From an uncultured Lachnospiraceae bacterium (lineage in GTDB: Bacteria > Bacillota > Clostridia > Lachnospirales > Lachnospiraceae): a stretch of DNA of 52,688 bases. A model generated the notes under the pieces. The model was given only the letters and a program-made list of their open reading frames with translations, ran no database searches and was not told the origin of the DNA. The position numbers and the translations under genes are program-made. Below are positions 33,911-42,534 of the stretch, one piece after another; the stretch's first letter is position 1; the number at the start of each line of letters is the position of its first letter. The stretch covers positions 1 to 52,688 of the forward strand of contig CAJTJY010000025.1 in NCBI GenBank assembly GCA_910576975.1, given 5' to 3'.

Positions 33911-35146
33911 ATGTCTGAATTCCACCGAATGATCACATATCTTTACTTATATGAACAAGGAGTCAAAAGCCGCAATATCGGGTTTGCGAAAGTCGAGAAG
34001 AGGGACCAGCGCTGTCTCCTTGAAATACATATGAAAAACACTGGATACAGCCTGTCGCCTGTCAAAGTATATTTTTATCTGCAAAAACAGGAACAGCTTG
34101 CTGGAATATCACTTGGAAACTTCTCTCTTACCCGTGGAAACGGAGATTTTAAAACTGTTTTAAATGCAGAAAGCCTCATGGACTCTGGATATCCTCTGGA
34201 TGCAGTAAAAGGAGTTTTCATCCCTCTTTCCGAGCGCGCCATGTTGGTGAGCCAATGGGATGATGATGAATTTCGCCGCGACGCCTTTATAGATATCGAA
34301 GAGCTTCCCGACCAGTCAAAAGCTCCTGTTCCAGAAGAACTGCCCAACGAAGAAAACGCAGAAATTACAGAACCGAAAGAAGAACCCCCCTTGGATGCAA
34401 AGGAAGTTCCCGCGCCTGACTCTGCCTTAGCAAAAGAACGTCCCCCTGCTGTGCCAAAGAAAGAGACAGCGCCAGACTTGCAAGCTTCGCCAAGCTCTGA
34501 TTCACCTGACAAGGCTTTGGATCTTTCCTCCGTCCCCCAAGAAAATAAACTGGCTTTCCATGCAGCAGAAGCCCCTTTGGCGCCCGATTCGCCAAAAACT
34601 ACTGACGCACTGAAAGCTTTAGAAGCGCTTCCCCGTCTTGAAAGCAGAACGTCAGGCTTTCGTACCGTTTCCAGGGACCATGGTCCTTCCAAGGAGCGGC
34701 AGGCTGCCACCAATAATCACTCTTGTGATCAACGCAAGTCTGATTCACCAGAGGATTGGCAGCTTCGGTGGCGTTTTATCTTGGAAAATTACCCTGTGAT
34801 GACCCCATTTTCCGGAGACGAACATACGCTCTGCGTAAGGCTGGAGCTAAAGGATCTGCGACAACTACCGAAAGCATACTGGTATCTGGGAAACAACAGC
34901 TTTCTACTCCATGGATTCTTCAATTACCGTTATCTGATCCTTGGCATGACGGAAGAATTCGGCGTCAAGAAATGGTTTATCGGGGTTCCTGGCGTTTTCC
35001 AGAACCCGGAACGGGTTATGGCGGCATTATTTGGCTTTCCAGAGTTCCGCAGCGAAAAGCCCTCCCCGATCAATACTGGACAATTTGGTTACTGGTATCA
35101 TTATCTCAACGAATTGTCACAGCCTCCCAAAAAAGAAGAGTCTTGA
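33911..35146 (+). CDS. DUF6128-domain protein
   Basis: The 411-aa protein has a conserved N-terminal beta-rich domain (about 1-130, MSEFHRMITYLYLYEQGVKS...), a low-complexity Pro/Glu/Ser/Ala linker (about 135-265) and a conserved C-terminal domain with aromatic blocks (WYLGNNSFLLHGFFNYRYLI, KKWFIGVPGVFQNPERVMAA, QFGYWYHYL). I recognise the layout from Lachnospiraceae proteins labelled DUF6128. No signal peptide or membrane segment, so it is cytoplasmic. The function is unknown. GGGAG lies 9 nt before the ATG. Confidence 0.75.
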   Translation: MSEFHRMITYLYLYEQGVKSRNIGFAKVEKRDQRCLLEIHMKNTGYSLSPVKVYFYLQKQEQLAGISLGNFSLTRGNGDFKTVLNAESLMDSGYPLDAVKGVFIPLSERAMLVSQWDDDEFRRDAFIDIEELPDQSKAPVPEELPNEENAEITEPKEEPPLDAKEVPAPDSALAKERPPAVPKKETAPDLQASPSSDSPDKALDLSSVPQENKLAFHAAEAPLAPDSPKTTDALKALEALPRLESRTSGFRTVSRDHGPSKERQAATNNHSCDQRKSDSPEDWQLRWRFILENYPVMTPFSGDEHTLCVRLELKDLRQLPKAYWYLGNNSFLLHGFFNYRYLILGMTEEFGVKKWFIGVPGVFQNPERVMAALFGFPEFRSEKPSPINTGQFGYWYHYLNELSQPPKKEES

Positions 35147-35162
35147 AACCGTCTCCTTATAA

Positions 35163-35708
35163 TTATCCTGCCAGCAGAGCGTATACTTCATGGTCCCGAA
35201 AGGCGCCTTGAAGCAATACGCTCTGTTTTTTTATTCCCTCCTTATGAAAGCCGAGGGCTTCCAGCAGCCTTTGGGACGGCAGGTTGTCTGGCAACACCAG
35301 CGCTTCGATCCGATGCAGCTTCATATCATCAAAGGCAACGCTGACTGCCTGATAAATGCTCTCTCTGGCATACCCCCTCCCCCAGAACCTGTGGTCAAAC
35401 TTATATCCTAGCTCGCAGGACTGATATGGCCCTCTGCGGATGTTTTGCATGGATACCGTTCCGATCACTTGTTGCTCGCTGTTTTTTTCGAATACCCAAA
35501 AACGCACCGCTGACTGCTTCACTGCCAAATGGTACTCACAGTGAAGCAACGTCCTTTGAAATTCCTCCGTATAAAAATTCTTGGGGCGCTCTGGCTCGCA
35601 TTGTTCAAAAATCTCCTGATTATCGAGATAAAACCTCAATACCTGTCCCGCTGCCGTCTGAGGCAAAATCCTCAGTACCAGTCGGGAAGTCTCATAATTC
35701 ATTTGCAT
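35163..35708 (-). CDS. GNAT-family N-acetyltransferase (RimJ/RimL-like)
   Basis: The protein is about 181 aa; the chosen ATG is the second of three closely spaced ones, 9 nt after GAGG. The acetyl-CoA motif is RFWGRGYARESIYQ, with the C-terminal NLPSQRLLEALGFHKEG typical of RimJ/RimL-like enzymes. The substrate could be a protein N-terminus or a small molecule. It converges on the DUF6128 gene and is divergent from tadA. Confidence 0.88.
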   Translation of the reverse strand: MQMNYETSRLVLRILPQTAAGQVLRFYLDNQEIFEQCEPERPKNFYTEEFQRTLLHCEYHLAVKQSAVRFWVFEKNSEQQVIGTVSMQNIRRGPYQSCELGYKFDHRFWGRGYARESIYQAVSVAFDDMKLHRIEALVLPDNLPSQRLLEALGFHKEGIKKQSVLLQGAFRDHEVYALLAG

Positions 35709-35777
35709 TTGCATAATCCTCTGCTTTGTTTTAGAATGTATACATCATATTTTAGCACAGAATTTACAGGAGCGCAT

Positions 35778-36269
35778 ATGGAACAAAAGGAAAAATTTAT
35801 GAAAGAGGCGATCCGGCAGGCAAAAAAAGCGGAAAAAATTGACGAAGTGCCTATCGGATGCATCATCGTGTACCAAAATAAAATTATTGCCAGGGGCTAT
35901 AACCGAAGAAACATTGACAAAAATACCCTTGCACATGCGGAACTCTCCGCTATCAAAAAGGCTAGCAAAAAACTAGGAGACTGGCGGCTGGAAGGCTGTA
36001 CCATGTATGTGACTCTGGAACCTTGTCAGATGTGTGCCGGCGCCATCGTCCAGGCACGCATTGATAAAGTGGTGATTGGCAGCATGAATCCCAAAGCCGG
36101 ATGCGCTGGCTCAGTCCTCAACCTGCTGCAAGTTTCTGCCTTCAATCACCAGACAGACTTAGAAACTGGCGTACTGGAAGAGGAATGTTCCCAAATGCTG
36201 AGCGATTTTTTTAAAAAGCTGCGCCAACAAAAACGTCAGGAAAAAGAAAACAAATGCAAAACAGAATAA
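35778..36269 (+). CDS. tadA: tRNA-specific adenosine-34 deaminase TadA
   Basis: The 163-aa deaminase has the zinc site HAE (His53, Glu55) and PCQMC (Cys83, Cys86), plus the tRNA-binding C-terminal helix. It converts wobble A34 to inosine in tRNA-Arg(ACG). The ATG follows AGGAGCGCAT; the longer frame lacks deaminase homology. SRP RNA follows directly, the same tadA-SRP RNA neighbourhood seen near the origin in Bacillus subtilis, but here dnaX lies 4 kb away on the other strand. Confidence 0.96.
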   Translation: MEQKEKFMKEAIRQAKKAEKIDEVPIGCIIVYQNKIIARGYNRRNIDKNTLAHAELSAIKKASKKLGDWRLEGCTMYVTLEPCQMCAGAIVQARIDKVVIGSMNPKAGCAGSVLNLLQVSAFNHQTDLETGVLEEECSQMLSDFFKKLRQQKRQEKENKCKTE

Positions 36270-36275
36270 GAACGG

Positions 36276-36304
36276 TTGACTTTTTTTTCAAAACACGCTA
36301 TACT
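36276..36304 (+). promoter_or_regulatory. Promoter of the SRP RNA
   Basis: TTGACT, 17 bp, TATACT, ending about 6 bp before the expected RNA start. Confidence 0.8.
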
Positions 36305-36309
36305 TAAGT

Positions 36310-36577
36310 CTCCGAGCAGCCGGGGCGGCAGCGGTGCCCTGTACCAACAATCCGCTATAGTTGGGGTGATGCTCTGCCCCGGGTTTATGACTGTGGGGCT
36401 GCCTTTTATAAGTGGTGACGACGTTTGGGTCTTACGCAATGGAACTCTGTGAACCGTGTCAGGTTGGGAACAAAGCAGCACTAAGCAGAACCTTTCATGT
36501 GCCGTGAGGCTGCCTGAGCCGAGCTAACTGTAAGAGTAACGTCCATGGTCAGGATTCAAAGCAGGGCGCTCGGTTTA
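36310..36577 (+). ncRNA. ffs: Signal recognition particle RNA, large Bacillus-type
   Basis: About 268 nt. The conserved domain IV is clear (GTGTCAGGTTG-GGAA-CAAAGCAG, a GGAA tetraloop with the asymmetric internal loop, then CACTAAG). The ends pair (CCGAGC at 36312, GCTCGG at 36568). The 5' part carries the Alu-type segment (TGCTCTGCCCCGGG region) found in Gram-positive SRP RNAs. It forms the SRP with Ffh. Exact ends are estimated. Confidence 0.93.
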
Positions 36578-36662
36578 GAAAGATTATGTTACCGTCAGCG
36601 GAACACGCAGTAACAAGATTATATGAATTATATTATGGGAATATTTACCAATCCCTCTGCAC

Positions 36663-36691
36663 TTGACATATAGATGCAGAGGGATTATATT
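36663..36691 (+). promoter_or_regulatory. Promoter of the PerR-like regulator gene
   Basis: TTGACA, 17 bp, TATATT. Confidence 0.75.
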
Positions 36692-36703
36692 TATTATATA
36701 AAC

Positions 36704-36722
36704 AATAATGATTACTATTATT
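36704..36722. promoter_or_regulatory. Candidate PerR-type operator (autoregulatory)
   Basis: AATAAT-GATTACT-ATTATT, inverted repeat just after the -10 box. It shares ATTACTATTATT with the site before the rubrerythrin gene. Confidence 0.65.
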
Positions 36723-36744
36723 TTAATTATGGAGGAAACTAGCA

Positions 36745-37152
36745 TTGAACAAGCATAGCCGCCAGAGAGAATGTATCAAAGAATTTCTGGCAAACCGCTT
36801 TGACCATCCAACTGCAGAAACCGTATATCTCAACGTGCGTAAAGATTTTCCCAATATCAGCCTTGGAACCGTTTACCGTAACTTGTCCCTGTTAACTCAA
36901 CATGGACAAATACGAAAGCTTTCGACTGGCATCGGTCCTGACCGGTTTGACGGAAATACTGCCCCCCATTACCATGTGCTTTGCACACAATGCAACAGCG
37001 TGCTAGATCTGAAAATGGAAAATATCGATCACATCAACACGCTTGCAGGCACGCAGTTTGAAGGCGAGATTCAAGGGCATGTCACTTACTTTTATGGCAA
37101 ATGCCCAAACTGCCTGGAAAAAGAAAATAAAATAAATGTTGACACGCTATAA
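36745..37152 (+). CDS. PerR-like Fur-family regulator
   Basis: The 135-aa protein starts at TTG, 9 nt after GGAGG. It has a winged helix (TAETVYLNVRKDFPNISLGTVYRN), the GIGPDRFDG turn and HYHVLCTQC, and two CxxC pairs (Cys80/Cys83, Cys120/Cys123) for structural zinc. The layout is that of peroxide-sensing PerR. The rubrerythrin gene follows 100 bp later with a similar operator, which supports an oxidative-stress role. Confidence 0.9.
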   Translation: MNKHSRQRECIKEFLANRFDHPTAETVYLNVRKDFPNISLGTVYRNLSLLTQHGQIRKLSTGIGPDRFDGNTAPHYHVLCTQCNSVLDLKMENIDHINTLAGTQFEGEIQGHVTYFYGKCPNCLEKENKINVDTL

Positions 37153-37167
37153 TAGTTGTGTTATCTT
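37139..37167 (+). promoter_or_regulatory. Promoter of the rubrerythrin gene
   Basis: TTGACA (at the end of the regulator gene), 17 bp, TATCTT. Confidence 0.55.
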
Positions 37168-37175
37168 AATATCAG

Positions 37176-37193
37176 TAATAATTACTATTATTA
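37176..37193. promoter_or_regulatory. Candidate PerR-type operator before rubrerythrin
   Basis: TAATAAT-TACT-ATTATTA, perfect 7-bp arms, immediately downstream of the -10 box. Confidence 0.65.
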
Positions 37194-37252
37194 TCAATCC
37201 AAAATAAAATATAAAATTCTAAATTCAGTTTATAAAGAAAGGATGACAAAAA

Positions 37253-37795
37253 ATGAAAAAATTTGTATGTAATGTATGCGGTTATGTTTATGAAGGAGAT
37301 GCAGCACCAGAGAAATGCCCACAATGTAACGCACCCTCTTCTAAGTTTACAGAGCAGTCTGGAGAAAAAACTTGGGCTGCAGAGCACGTCGTAGGAGTTG
37401 CACAGGGCGTTTCTGAAGATATCATGGCAGACTTAAGAGCGAACTTCAACGGCGAGTGTACCGAGGTTGGCATGTATCTTGCGATGGCAAGAGTTGCACA
37501 TAGAGAAGGATATCCTGAAATTGGCTTATATTGGGAAAAAGCCGCTTATGAAGAGGCAGAACACGCTGCTAAGTTTGCGGAATTGTTAGGCGAAGTTGTA
37601 ACTGACAGCACCAAGAAGAACTTAGAAATGCGCGTGGAGGCTGAAAACGGAGCAACAGCAGGCAAATTTGATCTGGCAAAACGTGCAAAAGCGCAGAACC
37701 TTGACGCAATCCATGATACCGTGCATGAAATGGCAAGGGATGAAGCTAGACATGGCAAGGCATTTGAAGGCCTGTTAAAGAGATATTTTGGTTAA
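37253..37795 (+). CDS. Reverse rubrerythrin (N-terminal rubredoxin, C-terminal diiron domain)
   Basis: The 180-aa protein begins with a rubredoxin-like iron site (Cys6, Cys9, Cys22, Cys25), followed by a ferritin-like four-helix domain with diiron ligands (NGECTEVGMYLAMARVA, EEAEHAAKFAE, MARDEARHGKAFE). In ordinary rubrerythrin the order is reversed. Reverse rubrerythrins reduce hydrogen peroxide and oxygen in clostridia and are PerR targets there. AAAGGATG precedes the ATG. It is a single gene with its own terminator. Confidence 0.95.
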   Translation: MKKFVCNVCGYVYEGDAAPEKCPQCNAPSSKFTEQSGEKTWAAEHVVGVAQGVSEDIMADLRANFNGECTEVGMYLAMARVAHREGYPEIGLYWEKAAYEEAEHAAKFAELLGEVVTDSTKKNLEMRVEAENGATAGKFDLAKRAKAQNLDAIHDTVHEMARDEARHGKAFEGLLKRYFG

Positions 37796-38212
37796 TCGGA
37801 AATACGCATAGAATAAGGCTTAGCAGGGGAATGGGCGCACTTACGCCCGTTCCTCTTTTTTCTTAAAACTCTTCCATCCAGTCATCCTTACACGTCATAT
37901 CAGAAAATGCCTCCTGGTAAGCGTATACCATTAAATCAATCCCCTGCTAAAAGATACATAATTATCGATAGAATCGTTCATATTTACAAAAAAATATCAA
38001 AAAACAAATTGGGGGCATTCTTTTAATCTTGGTGGGAGCCATATGTATTTCGCTCTAATCGGAGATGTTGCATTTTAGATTTCAAATATTTCAATCCATC
38101 TATCATTTCTTTTAAACTTGATACCGATACAAATATTGAGCCTATGATCGTGCAAGCACGACACTTGGCTTATTACTTGCAGGAATAAACGGAACCATTG
38201 GGAGGCGTATAT
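37796..38212. other. Intergenic stretch with terminator and possible gene remnants
   Basis: Besides the terminator at 37825-37863 there is no full gene. A short plus frame at 38042-38077 reads MYFALIGDVAF, which resembles the first residues of SatD-family proteins and then stops. A minus frame ending at 37863 reads MVYAYQEAFSDMTCKDDWME plus EF. Both may be remnants; evidence is weak. Confidence 0.35.
37825..37863 (+). terminator. Terminator of the rubrerythrin gene
   Basis: GAATGGGCG-cactta-CGCCCGTTC followed by CTCTTTTTTCTT. Confidence 0.9.
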
Positions 38213-38452
38213 ATGGCAACAGACATAAAACAAGTATTAGATTCCATGGAACATGCCCTGAAACTGCAAATTCAGGCAAATGCAGAAAGACGTTCTGCCC
38301 AGGCAGCGCGGGAAGAAAAGGAGTTCAAAGAAAAACTGATGCAAGCCCAGGCAAACAAAATGGAGATAGAAAGCATGGCCTCTGGAGTAAAGGGGGCACA
38401 GGAAGCCGTTCGCAGGGATCAGTTCATGGCTATGATGCTTGCAGGATTTTAA
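38213..38452 (+). CDS. Small charged helical protein, unknown
   Basis: The 79-aa protein starts at the ATG 7 nt after GGAGG. It is predicted to be almost entirely helical, with a central Arg/Glu/Lys/Gln-rich coiled-coil (AERRSAQAAREEKEFKEKLM) and a hydrophobic C-terminus (FMAMMLAGF). No family recognised. It lies between the rubrerythrin gene and an XRE regulator, about 170 bp before the latter. The good ribosome-binding site makes it likely real. Confidence 0.6.
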   Translation: MATDIKQVLDSMEHALKLQIQANAERRSAQAAREEKEFKEKLMQAQANKMEIESMASGVKGAQEAVRRDQFMAMMLAGF

Positions 38453-38623
38453 TGATCATTGGTCTATTTTGATGAATAATGGTTAAGAACCATTCAATTG
38501 CGCATCACGATCTAATCTGCTACAATATTTTTGGACACAAACATTATTTTCTCCAGTCGTCAAACGGCGCCGCTTATACGGCATGTAACGGCTGGCATAA
38601 TCAACAAAAATGGAGGAACTCTC

Positions 38624-39670
38624 ATGCAGATTGGCAAAGTCATTCATAAATACCGCAAAGCCCGAAATCTGACACAGGAAGAAATGGCAAAGCTGCTGGG
38701 CGTTACTGCCCCAGCAGTAAATAAATGGGAACGAGGAGTAAATCAGCCAGATATCGCTTTGCTTGCTCCCATAGCAAGACTGCTGGGGATTACCCTGGAA
38801 ACACTGCTTTGCTTTCAGGAGGTTCCCACAGCCGAAGAAATCTCGGGAATTATCAAACATATGGACCAGACGCTTGAGACAGCTTCTTACGAGGACGCTT
38901 TTCAATATGCTGCGGATATCATTCACAAGTATCCTAATTGTCATCTCCTGATCTGGCAACTGGCATTGCTTTTAGATGTCAGGAACCTTATGGGCGGCAA
39001 AGATGCTAGAGCTGAAAAATATCAACAGCAGATTGTTCAGTGGTATGCGCAGGCATTAGAATCCGATGATGCAGAAGTGCGAAAACATGCCGCCGATTCT
39101 CTGTTTCACTATTATGTCAGAAAAGAAAGATATGCCGAGGCAGAACAATTTCTCTGCTATTTTCCTTCGGAAAGCATTGAGCGAAAACAGATGCAAGCTG
39201 AGATTTACAGCAAGACAGACCGCCGGGCAGAAGCTTATAAAGCTTATGAAGAAATTCTGTTTTCAGAATATCAGAAGCTCTCCGTTGTGTTGCACCATTT
39301 GTATCTGCTGTCTTTGGAAGATCGTCAGATAGAAGATGCAAAAATGTGGATAGACAAAGCAAGTGGATTCGCCACTTTATTTGACATGGGATTATATCAT
39401 TCTGAATCTTGCAAGCTGGAACTAGCCGCCATGGAAAAAGATACTGCGCTTACCCTCTCGATTGCCAAGAACCTTTTGGATTATCTGCAACAAATCTGCG
39501 TCTTTACGGATTCGCCGATGTATGCCCACATGCATTTCAAAACGGTGGAAAAATCTTTTTATGCCAAGCAGCGTCAGCATTTGTTGGCTGCATTTCGGGA
39601 CAAGGAAGCCTTTGCATACATGGATGGCACCCCCATGTGGGACGAACTGATTAATAAAAATGAAACATAG
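38624..39670 (+). CDS. XRE-family transcriptional regulator with helical repeat domain
   Basis: The start is MQIGKVIHKY behind GGAGG; the upstream part of the frame is not coding. The protein is about 348 aa. The N-terminal HTH_XRE (residues 5-60, ARNLTQEEMAKLLGVTAPAV, NKWERG) is followed by a long helical region that looks like TPR-type repeats (EDAFQYAADIIHKYPNCHLL, AEAYKAYEEILFSEYQ), as in many clostridial regulators that may respond to peptides. The target genes are unknown. Confidence 0.88.
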   Translation: MQIGKVIHKYRKARNLTQEEMAKLLGVTAPAVNKWERGVNQPDIALLAPIARLLGITLETLLCFQEVPTAEEISGIIKHMDQTLETASYEDAFQYAADIIHKYPNCHLLIWQLALLLDVRNLMGGKDARAEKYQQQIVQWYAQALESDDAEVRKHAADSLFHYYVRKERYAEAEQFLCYFPSESIERKQMQAEIYSKTDRRAEAYKAYEEILFSEYQKLSVVLHHLYLLSLEDRQIEDAKMWIDKASGFATLFDMGLYHSESCKLELAAMEKDTALTLSIAKNLLDYLQQICVFTDSPMYAHMHFKTVEKSFYAKQRQHLLAAFRDKEAFAYMDGTPMWDELINKNET

Positions 39671-39675
39671 CAGGA

Positions 39676-39709
39676 AGCGCCGCATGAAAATAATAATCAT
39701 GCGGCGCTC
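39676..39709. terminator. Bidirectional hairpin between XRE and ferritin-like genes
   Basis: AGCGCCGCATGA and TCATGCGGCGCT form a perfect 12-bp stem between two convergent stops. Confidence 0.8.
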
Positions 39710-39742
39710 TGCAGCTTTGCCAGGCCAGATATCCTATTGCTT

Positions 39743-40303
39743 CTATTTCATACATTCATTGCCGTTCATCAAAGACCTGAGAAGCATGATATGATATTGC
39801 TCATCTTCAATGATTCGTGCCAATACGGCGTTGACACAATCATCCTTGATCATCTTCATGTGAACTTCATACTGATTGATTGCCGCCCTCTCGGCTTCAA
39901 TATCTGCCACCAGCATTCCTTTCACTTGCTCTGGAATGTCCAGATATTCCGGCGTCCACATCTTCCGCTTTCCGTCACGGAACTTCGCAGTAAAATCAAT
40001 CTTGCCTCCCAGTAAGACGATTAATTCCCCCAGTTTCTGTAAATGCATCATTTCCGCCATGGCTATTCCAAGCAGCGTCCTAGCCATGGGGCATTTCTCA
40101 CAAGAGAGACGATTCTCATTATTGATATACTGAGTGATCGCAGACAATTCTGAAACGGAGCCACAATAATCAATGCTTAGCAAATTGGCATATGACGGGT
40201 TTTTCTCCCGTACCTGAATAGGAGGATAGGGCAAATCCGCCATGAAAGGCCGCAGTCCTTCAAAACTGCAATTATTGACTAAAACATTTCCCATTTGTTC
40301 CAT
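39743..40303 (-). CDS. Ferritin-like diiron protein
   Basis: The start chosen is MEQMGNVLVN, 9 nt after AGGAG; an ATG 9 bp further up directly abuts the site. The protein is about 186 aa. It has a four-helix ferritin-like domain with the pattern Glu...Tyr / ExxH twice: SELSAITQYI and AEMMHLQKLG, then DIEAERAAINQYEVH and EDEQYHIMLL. A Cys pair (SCEKCP) lies between. Relatives are annotated as rubrerythrin-like or ferritin-like domain proteins. A role in peroxide or iron handling is inferred. Confidence 0.85.
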   Translation of the reverse strand: MEQMGNVLVNNCSFEGLRPFMADLPYPPIQVREKNPSYANLLSIDYCGSVSELSAITQYINNENRLSCEKCPMARTLLGIAMAEMMHLQKLGELIVLLGGKIDFTAKFRDGKRKMWTPEYLDIPEQVKGMLVADIEAERAAINQYEVHMKMIKDDCVNAVLARIIEDEQYHIMLLRSLMNGNECMK

Positions 40304-40532
40304 ATACAGCATCTCCTAATATGTTATCACATCACTATTTCTTTGAAATTCGGTCGCCAATACAAGATAGAAACGGCATCCTTGCCGTCCCTATAGGATA
40401 ATATACTAGGATTTTAGAATACTGTGCTATTTTTCCTGAAAAAATGTCAATCTTACTTTTCTAGCTCGCTGTATGACTGATATTGGGTCAATAGAAGCCG
40501 TCCTGATCATCAAACACAGGCTCCAAAAAGGA

Positions 40533-41384
40533 TCACGCCCGCTCAAGAAACAATACCCCCAATGTCCCTGGCCCGCAGTGACTGGAAATGACGCTTCCTG
40601 CCCTAGTCTCTATAATTTCTTCAAACAAAGACAAGCTGCGTAGATAGTCTTTGACTTCTTTCACAATTTCTGGCGTACAACCGGAGTGCGTAATAAACAC
40701 ACGCTCCTTCTTCGCCTTTCTTAACCCCCCTTCCAAATCACAGACATACGCCTTTACCACTTTGGACAAGCTGCCCCGGTATTTCTTACTAACATCCATT
40801 TTACCGTCTGTCACTACGATCTTCGGATGAAGCTTCAACATTCCCCCGGCAAGCGCTGCCATGCCGCTACATCTTCCTCCACGATGAAGGTACGTCAGGG
40901 TATCTACCACGAAACTGCTGTGCACCAAAGGTCGTAGCTCTTCCAGCCTGGTGATAATTTCTTGTATTTCCATCCCCTCCTGCGCCATGCAAGCAGCTTC
41001 GATCACCAACAGGCCAATCCCCGTGGACAAGTTCTGGGAGTCAAAAGGAAATACCTTGTCCTCAGCTTCCAGCTCTTGACTCGCAAGGCGCATGACATTC
41101 AGGGATGCAGACATGGTCTCAGAAATCGCAAAGCACAGTATTTCACTTCCATCTGCAAGCAGTGGACGCATACATTCCACAGCGTCCTCAATCGTGGGAG
41201 CCGCAGTCTTCGGCGTTGTTTTATTGGCATCGGACCATTGAAAAATCTCATCTGGCGTAATATCCACTCCGTCTCTGTGATCCTCTTCCCCCAGGAGAAC
41301 ATGCAGTGGAAGAACTTCAACCCGATACTGGTCTAATAATTCCTGTGGCAAGTCACAGGTACTGTCTGATAAAATTTTTACCAT
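40533..41384 (-). CDS. DegV-family fatty-acid-binding protein
   Basis: The 283-aa protein has the DegV opening ILSDSTCDLP, the STGIGLLV stretch and the C-terminal VISSHCGPGTLGVLF. DegV/FakB proteins bind fatty acids and present them to the kinase FakA for phosphorylation. No fakA lies here. A purine-rich site (AAAGAGAG) precedes the ATG. Confidence 0.93.
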   Translation of the reverse strand: MVKILSDSTCDLPQELLDQYRVEVLPLHVLLGEEDHRDGVDITPDEIFQWSDANKTTPKTAAPTIEDAVECMRPLLADGSEILCFAISETMSASLNVMRLASQELEAEDKVFPFDSQNLSTGIGLLVIEAACMAQEGMEIQEIITRLEELRPLVHSSFVVDTLTYLHRGGRCSGMAALAGGMLKLHPKIVVTDGKMDVSKKYRGSLSKVVKAYVCDLEGGLRKAKKERVFITHSGCTPEIVKEVKDYLRSLSLFEEIIETRAGSVISSHCGPGTLGVLFLERA

Positions 41385-41483
41385 TATTTCTCTCTTTCCT
41401 GATAAACTGAATCTAGTGTACTGATAATATACCTGTTATTCCAGATTTTTTCAAGAAGTAAAACAAATATTTTGAATTAATGT

Positions 41484-41846
41484 CTATTCTCCTGACTTTC
41501 GTTTCAGCGCCCGTTCCGTAGGAATGATCGGCGCAACCATTGCAACGCACTGCACAACGCACAAAATTCCGCCAACAGTTCCCACAACGCCTATTTTCCT
41601 GCCCAAAACGGCAAGCATCACGAGCACAGACACAAACAGGAGGATCCGCCCCCATCGAAACCAAATCTTCCCAAAATACTGATGAGCAAACAGCCAGGCT
41701 TCTTTGCTTTTCATGGAACGCGGCGTACAATAACCGTAATTGCTATTAACATCCTGCGGCGGCTTATGCTCAAAGAGCCATCCAAACAGCATCATCGTCA
41801 CAGGAATGATCAGCGTTCCCATAAGCATAAAAATCCAAAACCACAT
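41484..41846 (-). CDS. SdpI-family membrane protein
   Basis: The 120-aa protein has three membrane helices (about 3-25, 65-85, 88-108), with NSNYGYCTPRSMKSKEAWLFAH between the first two; the YGYRTPRSM..nEAW block is the family mark. SdpI gives immunity to the SdpC toxin in Bacillus; most homologues have unknown roles. AAGGAGG precedes the ATG. It follows the PadR/DUF1700-like pair by about 40 bp, so it may share the transcript. Confidence 0.85.
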   Translation of the reverse strand: MWFWIFMLMGTLIIPVTMMLFGWLFEHKPPQDVNSNYGYCTPRSMKSKEAWLFAHQYFGKIWFRWGRILLFVSVLVMLAVLGRKIGVVGTVGGILCVVQCVAMVAPIIPTERALKRKSGE

Positions 41847-41884
41847 CTGTTTTTCCTCCTTCTTTTGATCGTTTCATGTTGCTA

Positions 41885-42532
41885 TTATTTCATATACAAT
41901 CCAGCCAATCTCAGTTCTGGATCAAATGTAATCGTAAAGGTAACCGTAACATTTTCGTAAAGCGTAACAACCTGAACGACTGCAAATACCTTTCCCTGCT
42001 GAGACACTTGGACCATATATGGCTTGCCTAAGGACTGGAATGCGCCCCAATCTTCCGAAACCTGCTTTTTCGCCGATCCCAGCGTTTCCTCTGTAAGAAC
42101 TCGCTCCATAGCTGGAATGCTATGTTCCCGCAGCGCTGCGTAGTTGTTTTCATTCAACAACTCTATCACTTCGCTAACCCTTGCTTTCACGCCCTGTTCC
42201 TCAAACTTGCCGCCAGAGCCAATCTTCGAATATTTAGGAAGAAACCACCAGGCAAATACTGTCGCAAGAGCCAGCAGCAGTAACACAGCGCACAAAATTT
42301 GGACTATTCTTGCTCTACGATACTTTTTTCGCTCCCGCTCAGACAAGTTCTCATTAAATTCTTTGACGACCGTGTCAATGTCTCCCATCCGTCCTAAAAT
42401 TTTTTCAATTTGCTCCCCCTGCTCTTTGGCCACCGAAATATCAGATAAAAGCTGCTGTCTGAACTCCTCGCGCTGACTCTTAGAACATTTTACCTTTTTA
42501 ACAACTGCGTTTACATATTTTTCTGCCGTCAT
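41885..42532 (-). CDS. DUF1700-like membrane protein with DUF3887-like C-terminus
   Basis: The 215-aa protein has a cytoplasmic helical N-terminus (about 1-72, with KYVNAVVKKVKCSKSQREEF and GRMGDIDTVVKEFNE, typical of DUF1700/HAAS regions that partner PadR regulators), one membrane helix (about 76-98) and an extracellular NTF2-like domain (DUF3887 type). It starts 2 bp after the padR stop. The padR-HAAS arrangement is common in Firmicutes, where the membrane protein probably modulates the regulator. Confidence 0.8.
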   Translation of the reverse strand: MTAEKYVNAVVKKVKCSKSQREEFRQQLLSDISVAKEQGEQIEKILGRMGDIDTVVKEFNENLSERERKKYRRARIVQILCAVLLLLALATVFAWWFLPKYSKIGSGGKFEEQGVKARVSEVIELLNENNYAALREHSIPAMERVLTEETLGSAKKQVSEDWGAFQSLGKPYMVQVSQQGKVFAVVQVVTLYENVTVTFTITFDPELRLAGLYMK

Positions 42533-42534
42533 AG

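Noticed and set aside
38042..38077. Start of a SatD-like gene (MYFALIGDVAF)
   Set aside because: It stops after 11 codons and no continuation was found in other frames; mentioned only as a possible remnant.
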